DNA of 5,140 nucleotides. Origin: Deltaproteobacteria bacterium (GTDB lineage: Bacteria; Desulfobacterota; Binatia; UBA9968). The notes beneath the pieces were generated by a model that saw only the letters and a list, made by a program, of their open reading frames with translations, did not search any database and was not told the DNA's origin. The stretch covers positions 1-5,140 of the forward strand of contig VBKX01000468.1 of assembly GCA_005879435.1 (NCBI GenBank), written 5' to 3'. Shown here piece after piece: positions 1-5,140 of this stretch. The position numbers were made by a program, and so were the translations under genes. Numbering within the stretch: the stretch's first letter is position 1; every line of letters begins with the position of its first letter.

Positions 1-846
1 AACCCAGTTGAGAATCTCCGACGTGCCGCCGCGCAGTTTTTGGCGCGGCAACTGGAACAACACTTCCGGCTTCTTGTTCTTTAGGCCGTCGATGACCATC
101 GCATCGAGCTCTTCGTCGATGACGACGTGGCTGAGCCCGCCCGATGCTATGAGCGCCACGCGCTTGTCGCTGTTCCACGACTCGACGGCTTTGCGCACCG
201 CCTGGCCGAAAGCGTAGCACCGTTTCGGCGTCGGTTGATTCGGCGGATAGTAGGTGTTCACCATCACCGGCACCATCGGCAGCCTGCTTCCGGGCAAGAT
301 ACGCCGATAGAGAAAGCTGAACGCGTGGCCGACCCCGATCTCTTCGCGCAACTTGTTGCAGCGCGTGATATCGAACTCGGCATCGACCAAGGAGCGAATC
401 AAATGATCCGCCAACTCCTGCGCCGTCTCATATTCGGGCGCCGTTTCCGCCCAGCCTTGACGCTCGGCGTCTTTCCATCCCGACGGCCGGTGCTTGTTGT
501 CCTTGACGACGGGCAGCGATTTGCCGTGATAGATCGCGAACATCGGCATGTTCTCGTCGTGAAATTGCTCCTGTTGATCGTCGCCGAAAACAACCGCTAT
601 ATCGGCGTTTGCCTTTTGCAGCGCATCGCCCAAGTCTTTTACCGCTTTCAGGCAAGCTTCATCGCGTTCGCGAAACTTCTCGGGTGTGAGCTCCGCCGCC
701 AGCCCCGGCTTTGCCTTTTGGAGCAAGGCCGGATAGTCCAACCGCGGATCGGTCTGGTCCTTTTTCAGCAGGTGATCCCAATCCTTGGCGCGTATGCTCA
801 ATTGCGGACTGTGCGACGTGCCGATACCGATTACGATCTTTGCCAT
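1..846 (-). CDS. LigB-family (class III) extradiol ring-cleavage dioxygenase-like protein, 3' end cut off
   Basis: I translated 282 codons by hand from an ATG at 846; the frame is open to the left edge, so the C-terminus is missing. Family members of this type usually exceed 300 residues. LigB-type enzymes are cytoplasmic and use non-haem Fe(II) and O2 to open catechol-like rings. Visible hallmarks are GTSHSP near the N-terminus (His12, matching LigB metal ligand His12), VGHAFSF (His174), SGGLSHVVIDEE (His240, matching the catalytic His195 of LigB) and GGTSEILNW (Glu277, matching ligand Glu242). The second ligand region reads VVFGDDQQEQFHDENMP (residues 85-101), where LigB has an Asp-His pair, so the metal site may differ. 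The start is supported by GAGGG at 858-854, 7 bases upstream, and by an in-frame TGA at 870-868. It follows the Bug-type gene after 168 bases. The family is secure; ring cleavage and substrate are not. Confidence 0.87.
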   Translation of the reverse strand, partial: MAKIVIGIGTSHSPQLSIRAKDWDHLLKKDQTDPRLDYPALLQKAKPGLAAELTPEKFRERDEACLKAVKDLGDALQKANADIAVVFGDDQQEQFHDENMPMFAIYHGKSLPVVKDNKHRPSGWKDAERQGWAETAPEYETAQELADHLIRSLVDAEFDITRCNKLREEIGVGHAFSFLYRRILPGSRLPMVPVMVNTYYPPNQPTPKRCYAFGQAVRKAVESWNSDKRVALIASGGLSHVVIDEELDAMVIDGLKNKKPEVLFQLPRQKLRGGTSEILNWV

Positions 847-855
847 AATGTGTCC

Positions 856-888
856 CTCGCTTCGCTTTCATATTTGAACGATCGCGAG
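856..888 (-). repeat. Imperfect inverted repeat over the ribosome binding site of the LigB-like gene
   Basis: The arms 888-876 (CTCGCGATCGTTC on the minus strand) and 869-856 (GAAAGCGAAGCGAG) can pair imperfectly around a 6-base AT-only loop. The outer 5 bp (CTCGC/GCGAG) are perfect, and the inner part needs mismatches and a bulge. The outer right arm includes GAG of the GAGGG Shine-Dalgarno sequence at 858-854, so a folded leader could hide the ribosome binding site. The pairing is seen in the sequence; a regulatory role is inference. Confidence 0.4.
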
Positions 889-905
889 CCAATGTTCTGA
901 GTGAG

Positions 906-935
906 TCTCTATCGGGAAATTGCCAGCGGTGTCAA
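906..935 (-). promoter_or_regulatory. Candidate sigma70-type promoter for the LigB-like gene
   Basis: The minus strand carries a perfect TTGACA (-35) at 935-930. After an 18-base spacer comes TAGAGA at 911-906, a weak -10 match (3 of 6). It lies about 60-90 bases upstream of the ATG at 846, inside the 168-base gap after the substrate-binding protein gene, where a second promoter would be plausible. The poor -10 box and slightly long spacer make this a candidate only. Read-through from the upstream gene would also suffice. Confidence 0.3.
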
Positions 936-961
936 GTTGGTACCGGCCTCACTTTGCGATG

Positions 962-994
962 TAGAGCTCTAAAAGATGTCGCGTGGCGCGCCAC
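962..994. repeat. Two short perfect palindromes downstream of the Bug-type gene
   Basis: GTGGCGCGCCAC at 983-994 is a perfect 12-base palindrome, and TAGAGCTCTA at 962-971 is a perfect 10-base palindrome, 11 bases apart. They begin about 20 bases after the stop codon of the substrate-binding protein gene. On the minus strand a short TTTT lies between them, but the stem would be only about 4 bp, so this is not a convincing intrinsic terminator. A dyad operator for a regulator of the LigB-like gene is possible but unsupported. Confidence 0.3.
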
Positions 995-1014
995 AGCCAC
1001 AGATCAACACGCTG

Positions 1015-2043
1015 CTATTTCTTCTTCGGCAGCAAGATCTCTTTCAGTTGCGCCACGATCGCCGGCTTGAGATCGTAAAGATTTGCGAGCGTCTTGGTGA
1101 TCGTCGGCCCATCGACCGGATCGATGTCGAGCTGCGATTTTTTAGCCTCGGCGATGAGTTCAGGATCCTTTAACGTGCGAATGAATGCTCTCTGCAAAAG
1201 CTCAAGCCGGTCTTTGGCCATGCCCGGCGGCACCGAGAAGGGAAATTGCACCACGTGGACATTGTCCGCCACTCTCAGCAACTCGCGCGCTTCTTCGGTT
1301 TTTGCGTAGTTGATCGCCAAGGGAATGTTCCGGTACTTGGGAAGCGACTTGAGCGACGCTTGGAGGACAGGAACGATTTTCTTGCTTTCATAGGCGCTGC
1401 GCCAAACCGTTTCCACGGTTCCCCATGAGCCGCAATAACCATCGACTTCACCCGATTCCACCGCCAACCGCGCATCCGCGCCGCCCTTGTAGCCGTCGAT
1501 CACGTCCATCGGCAGGTTAAGGGCCGCTTTGAGCAGCTTGGGAATATCCGACGTGCTCGTGCCCGGGCCAATGGTGGAAATTTTTTGCGGCCGCTTGGCG
1601 TTGATCCAATCGTCCATCTTAGTGATGCCGCTCTGCTGATTGAACGTACAAACCGTATCGTACGGGCTCGGAATGCCAAGATAGCCGAATTTTCGGCCGT
1701 CGAATTGCGCCGCTTCATTGCCCATAATTTGCTGCAGCACCAACGGCGACGCCCATGCGCCGATCGTCAAGCCGTCGGGTTTCACGCGATTGTACAGATG
1801 ATTGGCGGCGATCAGCCCGCCGGCGCCGGTCATGTTTTCCACAATCCGGGTCGGATTTCCCGGCAAATAGCGGCCGATGTAGCGCGCCAGCACGCGGGCG
1901 TAGAGATCAAACGAGCCGCCGGGCGAATAGCCGACGATGATGGTGAGAGTTTTGTCCTTGTAGAATTCTTGCGCATGCGCGGTCGGCTGAAAGCCGATGA
2001 CTAAGGCGAACATTGTCAGCGCAAACGAAAATAATTTTCTCAT
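1015..2043 (-). CDS. Bug/TctC-family periplasmic substrate-binding protein
   Basis: This is a complete 342-residue protein ending in TAG, close to the usual 320-330 residues of the family. It begins with a clear signal peptide: basic MRK, a hydrophobic stretch at about residues 4-18, and an AHA|QE cleavage site after residue 24, so it should be exported to the periplasm. The mature part starts with KTLTIIVGYSPGGSFDLYAR (residues 31-50), the family's first ligand loop, followed by MTGAGGLIAANHLYN (71-85), a second loop at IGPGTSTSD (158-166) and GGADARLAVESGEVDGY (187-203). Such proteins bind carboxylates, often for tripartite tricarboxylate transporters, and some act in sensing instead. No TctA or TctB is visible, so the partner and ligand are unknown. 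The ATG at 2043 is chosen over an in-frame TTG at 2082 because it begins the signal peptide, has a strong ribosome binding site and avoids overlap with the upstream gene. Confidence 0.92.
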   Translation of the reverse strand: MRKLFSFALTMFALVIGFQPTAHAQEFYKDKTLTIIVGYSPGGSFDLYARVLARYIGRYLPGNPTRIVENMTGAGGLIAANHLYNRVKPDGLTIGAWASPLVLQQIMGNEAAQFDGRKFGYLGIPSPYDTVCTFNQQSGITKMDDWINAKRPQKISTIGPGTSTSDIPKLLKAALNLPMDVIDGYKGGADARLAVESGEVDGYCGSWGTVETVWRSAYESKKIVPVLQASLKSLPKYRNIPLAINYAKTEEARELLRVADNVHVVQFPFSVPPGMAKDRLELLQRAFIRTLKDPELIAEAKKSQLDIDPVDGPTITKTLANLYDLKPAIVAQLKEILLPKKK

Positions 2044-2053
2044 TGTTGTGCTT

Positions 2054-2058
2054 CCTCC
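2054..2058 (-). promoter_or_regulatory. Shine-Dalgarno sequence of the Bug-type gene, deciding its start
   Basis: GGAGG at 2058-2054, within GGGAGGAAG on the minus strand, lies 10 bases before the ATG at 2043. It sits inside the 22-base spacer after the TGA of the ThDP beta subunit. It favours the ATG that opens the signal peptide over the upstream TTG at 2082, and indicates that the gene is translated from a polycistronic message. Confidence 0.75.
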
Positions 2059-2065
2059 CAGAATC

Positions 2066-2668
2066 TCAACCGCGGCCGACAAACGGAATAGTTTTTTCTT
2101 CGGTCCGCTCCAAATAGCGCACGAAAGTATATTTATTCTCAGCGAGATCGGTGTTGGGCCGCCGAATTTCCCGGTGCAGCAGGCTTTCCTCGACTTTGCA
2201 CACGAAAAACGCCAGTTCGTTTCGAGTCAGCGCTTCGATTCCCTGCTTATTAAATTCTTCGATGTCGCGGATCGTGTGCGCATTCTTGATTCCCGCGCCG
2301 CGCGCCATCGCTTCGAGATCGGCGTTCCCCGAGGTCGCCGTCGGATAACTGATCCGGCTGCCGCTATAGACGCCGTTGTCGAAGATGTAAATGACTAAAT
2401 TCTTCGGCTGCAGGCTCCCCAGTGTAGCAAGATTGAAAAGCGACAGCAGCACGCTGCCATCGGAATCCAGCGCAATCACTTTGCGGTGCGGCAAAGCCAA
2501 AGCCAAACCGGTGGCCGCGCCGATGGCGCAACCCATCATGCCGACCAGCAAATTGCCTTCATGCTTCGACAAGTGCGACCACTCGATGCGCTGGCCGCTT
2601 TGCGAGGTAACTATTAACTGATCGCTTACCCGCTTTGCCAGCAATTCGAGACACTCGTGACGAATCAT
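2066..2668 (-). CDS. ThDP-dependent enzyme, beta (diphosphate-binding) subunit, sulfopyruvate decarboxylase ComE-like
   Basis: This 200-residue protein is about the size of ComE-type subunits (roughly 190 residues) and corresponds to the C-terminal, pyrophosphate-binding half of ThDP-dependent 2-oxo acid decarboxylases. HEGNLLVGMMGCAIGAATGL (residues 36-55) is the usual glycine-rich lead-in. The Mg/ThDP motif is ALDSDGSVL (66-74) through YIFDNGVYSGS (94-104), with Asp70 and Asn98 as likely metal ligands. The first glycine of the common GDG is Ser69. The ATG at 2668 overlaps the TGA of the alpha gene by 4 bases (ATGA), and GGGGAG at 2682-2677 provides a ribosome binding site 8 bases upstream, so the two are probably translationally coupled and made in equal amounts. 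The active site would form at the interface with the alpha subunit. Sulfopyruvate, phosphonopyruvate or another 2-oxo acid could be the substrate; no coenzyme M or phosphonate genes are in view. Confidence 0.87.
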   Translation of the reverse strand: MIRHECLELLAKRVSDQLIVTSQSGQRIEWSHLSKHEGNLLVGMMGCAIGAATGLALALPHRKVIALDSDGSVLLSLFNLATLGSLQPKNLVIYIFDNGVYSGSRISYPTATSGNADLEAMARGAGIKNAHTIRDIEEFNKQGIEALTRNELAFFVCKVEESLLHREIRRPNTDLAENKYTFVRYLERTEEKTIPFVGRG

Positions 2669-3171
2669 TCGGAAAACTCCCCGGCAAAAAGCAGCGCATA
2701 GGGCGCACGCAGCGCGTTCGCCGCCCGTACTGCGTCACTAATTTTGATCTCGAGCTTTTCACCGTCCTCGAGGACTTTATACTCGATGCCCAATCCTTGC
2801 AGCACCGGAATCGTGTGATTGCCGATGGTCGCATAGAGAAAACTGTTGCGCTGATCAGGCACGCCGCCCAGGAAACCGACGACGAGAAGAATCGGCACAC
2901 CGAGCTGCTTACCAGTCACAAGCAAGCTATAACTCGAAACATAAATGCCGGTATTTTCCATGTACACCGCCGCCTGCTTGCCGCCGAGCGTTGCGCCGAC
3001 GGCGATCGTCACCGCCTCCTGCTCGCTCGACACCGCGACCAATTCCATCTCCGGATCGTCACGGATCAACGGCACAATCTGACTCAACCGTGTCTCCGGC
3101 AAGTAGGTGACGAAGTTGATACCCGCTTCCTTAAGCCCTTGAACCAATCTTTTTGCCAGTTCGTCTTTCAT
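2665..3171 (-). CDS. ThDP-dependent enzyme, alpha (pyrimidine-binding) subunit, sulfopyruvate decarboxylase ComD-like
   Basis: This 168-residue protein matches ComD-type subunits in size and is the N-terminal (PYR) half of a split ThDP decarboxylase. AVSSEQEAVTIAVGATLGGK (residues 46-65) holds the conserved glutamate, probably Glu50, that activates the aminopyrimidine of ThDP, followed by AAVYMENTGIY (67-77) and a conserved hydrophobic strand GVPILLVVGF (91-100). Where several relatives have an RG..GE-like segment, this one has GFLGGVPDQRNS (99-110), which may affect substrate choice. The start is taken as the ATG at 3171. An in-frame TTG at 3210 would add 13 residues that do not look like the family. 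Neither start has a strong Shine-Dalgarno sequence. The gene is coupled to the beta gene by a 4-base overlap and preceded by a 158-base gap with a hairpin repeat. The substrate is not identifiable from sequence alone. Confidence 0.85.
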   Translation of the reverse strand: MKDELAKRLVQGLKEAGINFVTYLPETRLSQIVPLIRDDPEMELVAVSSEQEAVTIAVGATLGGKQAAVYMENTGIYVSSYSLLVTGKQLGVPILLVVGFLGGVPDQRNSFLYATIGNHTIPVLQGLGIEYKVLEDGEKLEIKISDAVRAANALRAPYALLFAGEFSE

Positions 3172-3211
3172 GGATGTAACCGGATTAGCAGTTAAGAAAT
3201 TCAGTCGCAAC

Positions 3212-3317
3212 TATAGCCCGTAGTCGGATTCCAAGACGAGAGGCTTCGGCTTCGCCTCAGCATGACACTGGCTAAACGTGTCATCCTGAACGAAGTGAAG
3301 GATCTCGCCCGGCTATG
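3212..3317. repeat. Long imperfect inverted repeat (REP-like, TCATCCTGA..GAAGGATCT type) between two genes
   Basis: The core arms are 3238-3268 and 3278-3306, separated by the 9-base loop TGGCTAAAC. The inner 7 bp are perfect (ATGACAC at 3262-3268 with GTGTCAT at 3278-3284). Further blocks TCAG, CTTCG, CTTC and GAGA match across the arms with a few mismatches and two single-base gaps. An outer pair ATAGCC (3213-3218) and GGCTAT (3311-3316) extends the symmetry less evenly. The right arm matches the dispersed extragenic repeat that I recall as TCATCCTGAGCGAAGCGAAGGATC in many bacterial genomes; this is memory, not a search. It begins 13 bases after the stop codon of the molybdenum enzyme gene and ends about 40 bases before the ThDP alpha start. 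No T-tract follows on the minus strand, so it is not a classic terminator. It could stabilise the upstream 3' end or reduce read-through. Confidence 0.8.
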
Positions 3318-3329
3318 ACAATGCAATGC

Positions 3330-5140
3330 TCACCGTTTCGCTCTTAAAACCTTCAGCACTTTCTCCGCAGTAATCGGCAAATCATAAATCCGCACGCCGA
3401 TCGCATCGTGCACGGCGTTGGCGATCGCCGCCGCGGCGGGTACCACGGGCGGTTCGCCGATGCTCATCCCGCCATAGGGACCGTTGCCGACGGGAAACTC
3501 TTGAATGACGGTTTTCAACTTTGGAATATCGCGAATCGAGGGGATCTTGCCGTCGCCGAAATTGCTGGTAACGACTTTGCCGCCGTCGATCATCACTTCT
3601 TCCATAAGCGCATAACCCATGCCCATCACCACGCCGCCGTCGATCTGGGCTTGATGCATCAGGGGGTTGAGAACCGTGCCGGTGCTGTGCGCGCTGGTGA
3701 ACTGTTTGAGCTCAACCTGACCGGTTTCCGGGTCGACCTCGACCTCTGCAACCTGAACGCACAGCGCGGCTTCGGGGCCAGATTCAAAATTCTTGTAAAA
3801 GCCGTGACCTTGGATCGGCGCTTCCGCCATGCGCGCAATGTCACCGTAGCTCACGCGCGCGCCTGACGCGGCGCATACGGCGCCGTCGCCACCGAGTCGC
3901 AGCGCGTCCCTGGCAACACCCAGTTCCTTGCTCGCAGCGTCGATCAATTGGTCTTTGGCGCCGAAAATACGCGTGCCGCGACTGGCGCCGATACCCGTGT
4001 CGGGACCGACCTCGCTGGTGTCGAGGGTGGCGACGCGCACTTTCGCGAGCGGCAGCTGCAATTCTTCGGCTGCCACCAGCCGCATCGCCGTATGCGTGCC
4101 CGCACCCTGGTCGAGCATCGCCGTGGAAACCGTGACGTCGCCTTGCTCATCGACAGCAACCAACGCGTGGCATTCACCGCCCAACGGCAACCATTGCGCG
4201 ATGCCCACGCCGCGGCCGGAATGTTTCCGTTTGGCGCTTCGATATCCTGAAGCGCGCACAGCCTCATCGACGATCTCGTGACTCTTGATGTGGGGCACGG
4301 CGTGACCGATGGGTGAGACATCGCCGTCGCGCATTAGGTTTTTCTTTCTAAACGCGATCGGATCCATCTTTAATTGTCGCGCGATTAAATCCATCTGCGA
4401 TTCGTTGGCGAAAAATCCCTGCGGATCGCCAGGCGCGCGCATATGGCCGCAGGGAATTTTGTTGGTGTAGACGATTTTTTCTTCGATGAAGGCGTTGGAA
4501 ATATTATAAGGACCGGCTGCTTCCTTGGGACCGACCAAATAACCTTGCGGTTTAAAGGCACCGTAGGCGCCGCTATCGAAGACGTAATTCATTTGATGGG
4601 CCACGAGCCGACCGTCTTTCATGACACCCGACTTCACCCGAACGATGGCCGCGTGGCGCGGGTTGCCGGCGAGAAACTCTTCCGCGTAATCCATTACCAT
4701 TTTCACCGGATGGCCGCTTTTTAACGACAACAAATAGCAAACCGGCACGTCCATGAAATCGCCCTTGCCACCGAAGCAGCCGCCGATATAGCAAGGATGA
4801 ACGACAAAATTTTCCAACCCTTTGCCGAAAGCCGTTGCGACTTGCTCGCGCAGCGCAAAGGGAACCTTGGAGCACGCCCAAATATCTGCGCCACCATTGT
4901 TTTGTGCTCGCACGACGCAGGCATGCGGCTCGATGTAAGCTTGATGCACCGGCTTGGTCGTAAAGGTATTCTCGACGACGATGTCCGCTTCGCGAAATCC
5001 GGCCTCGACATCGCCCTTTGTCCAGTTCATGTGGACGAAAACGTTGCTCGGTTGGTCGATCGGATGAAGCAAACCGCGATAGCCCGGCAGGTTTGGATGA
5101 AGCAGGACACCCGTTGGTTCAATCGCTTCGAGCTGATCGA
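3330..5140 (-). CDS. Xanthine dehydrogenase/aldehyde oxidase-family molybdopterin-binding (large) subunit, 5' end cut off
   Basis: The frame is open from the right edge (first full codon at 5138) to TGA at 3332-3330, giving 602 visible residues of an expected 750-800. A TTG at 5072 lies inside the gene and is not the start. The subunit carries the Mo-pterin cytosine dinucleotide centre, where water-derived oxygen is inserted into C-H bonds of heterocycles, aldehydes or similar substrates. Counting visible residues, the landmarks are GGCFGGKG (119-126), HMRAPGDPQ (232-240, with the Arg matching Arg880 of bovine xanthine oxidase), DQGAGTHT (343-350), GASRGT (384-389), AHSTGTVLNP (483-492), GGVVMGMGYAL (501-511) and SIGEPPVVPA (559-568), whose Glu562 matches catalytic Glu1261. 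The AYRCSFR loop of CO dehydrogenase CoxL is absent. What is missing is the N-terminal hammerhead region. FAD and 2Fe-2S subunits are not in view. The substrate is unknown. Confidence 0.93.
   Translation of the reverse strand, partial: DQLEAIEPTGVLLHPNLPGYRGLLHPIDQPSNVFVHMNWTKGDVEAGFREADIVVENTFTTKPVHQAYIEPHACVVRAQNNGGADIWACSKVPFALREQVATAFGKGLENFVVHPCYIGGCFGGKGDFMDVPVCYLLSLKSGHPVKMVMDYAEEFLAGNPRHAAIVRVKSGVMKDGRLVAHQMNYVFDSGAYGAFKPQGYLVGPKEAAGPYNISNAFIEEKIVYTNKIPCGHMRAPGDPQGFFANESQMDLIARQLKMDPIAFRKKNLMRDGDVSPIGHAVPHIKSHEIVDEAVRASGYRSAKRKHSGRGVGIAQWLPLGGECHALVAVDEQGDVTVSTAMLDQGAGTHTAMRLVAAEELQLPLAKVRVATLDTSEVGPDTGIGASRGTRIFGAKDQLIDAASKELGVARDALRLGGDGAVCAASGARVSYGDIARMAEAPIQGHGFYKNFESGPEAALCVQVAEVEVDPETGQVELKQFTSAHSTGTVLNPLMHQAQIDGGVVMGMGYALMEEVMIDGGKVVTSNFGDGKIPSIRDIPKLKTVIQEFPVGNGPYGGMSIGEPPVVPAAAAIANAVHDAIGVRIYDLPITAEKVLKVLRAKR

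Noticed and set aside
127..900. Long plus-strand open frame of 257 codons
   Set aside because: It lies antisense to the LigB-like gene, whose translation carries conserved family motifs. The plus-strand product is Arg/Leu-rich with no recognisable domain, as expected for an antisense shadow.
2041..2082. TTG at 2082 as start of the Bug-type protein
   Set aside because: It would put 13 residues in front of a normal signal peptide and overlap the upstream gene; the ATG at 2043 has a strong Shine-Dalgarno sequence.
1585..2398. Plus-strand open frames of 139 and 133 codons
   Set aside because: They overlap the Bug-type and ThDP beta genes on the opposite strand and show no domain or convincing ribosome binding site.
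2635..3195. Plus-strand open frame of 186 codons
   Set aside because: It is antisense to the ThDP alpha subunit and has no recognisable motif; the minus-strand gene explains the region.
3212..3317. Intrinsic terminator after the molybdenum enzyme gene
   Set aside because: The hairpin is long and imperfect and no T-run follows it on the minus strand; a REP-like repeat fits better.
3212..3317. CRISPR repeat or insertion-sequence end
   Set aside because: There is only one inverted pair, with no regularly spaced direct repeats, no spacers and no transposase gene in the window.
3172..3329. Promoter for the ThDP genes in the gap before the alpha subunit
   Set aside because: I looked for -35/-10 pairs on the minus strand (for example TTGCGA with TAATCC at 17-base spacing), but the -10 matches were too poor to call.
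5070..5072. TTG as the start of the molybdenum hydroxylase subunit
   Set aside because: The same frame stays open to the window edge and the extra 22 residues (DQLEAIEPTG... with a second LLHP) read like the family's interdomain linker, so the gene simply continues beyond the window.

Overview
The window reads as a piece of a bacterial catabolic gene cluster. All five genes lie on the minus strand, so transcription runs from high to low coordinates, and the genes at both edges are cut off. The GC content looks moderately high (mid-50s percent by eye, not computed). The family mix and the hairpin repeat would fit an uncultured soil or sediment bacterium, perhaps in or near the Proteobacteria. 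That placement is inference: no rRNA or other phylogenetic marker is present.

Layout in transcription order: (1) 5140-3330 is the C-terminal three quarters of the large molybdopterin-binding subunit of a xanthine dehydrogenase/aldehyde oxidase-type molybdenum hydroxylase. (2) 3329-3172 is an intergenic gap with a long imperfect inverted repeat of the 'TCATCCTGA.CGAAGTGAAGGATCT' type. (3) 3171-2665 and 2668-2066 are the two subunits of a split thiamine-diphosphate (ThDP) enzyme resembling sulfopyruvate decarboxylase ComD/ComE, coupled by a 4-base ATGA overlap. (4) 2043-1015 is a secreted periplasmic substrate-binding protein of the Bug/TctC family, 22 bases after the beta subunit. (5) 1014-847 is a second gap with a candidate promoter, two short palindromes and an inverted repeat over the next gene's ribosome binding site. 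(6) 846-1 is the start of a LigB-type (class III) extradiol ring-cleavage dioxygenase-like protein, running off the left edge.

Taken together, the genes suggest uptake and breakdown of an aromatic, heteroaromatic or organic-acid compound. The periplasmic protein would capture a carboxylate, the molybdenum enzyme would hydroxylate it, the LigB-like protein would open a ring, and the ThDP enzyme would decarboxylate a 2-oxo acid. The families are well supported; the substrate, the order of steps and even membership of one pathway are inference. The FAD and iron-sulfur subunits of the molybdenum enzyme, the membrane subunits of a tripartite carboxylate transporter and any regulator are not in the window. 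The points most worth checking are the changed metal-ligand motif in the LigB-like protein, the unknown substrate of the ThDP pair, and the hairpin repeat.
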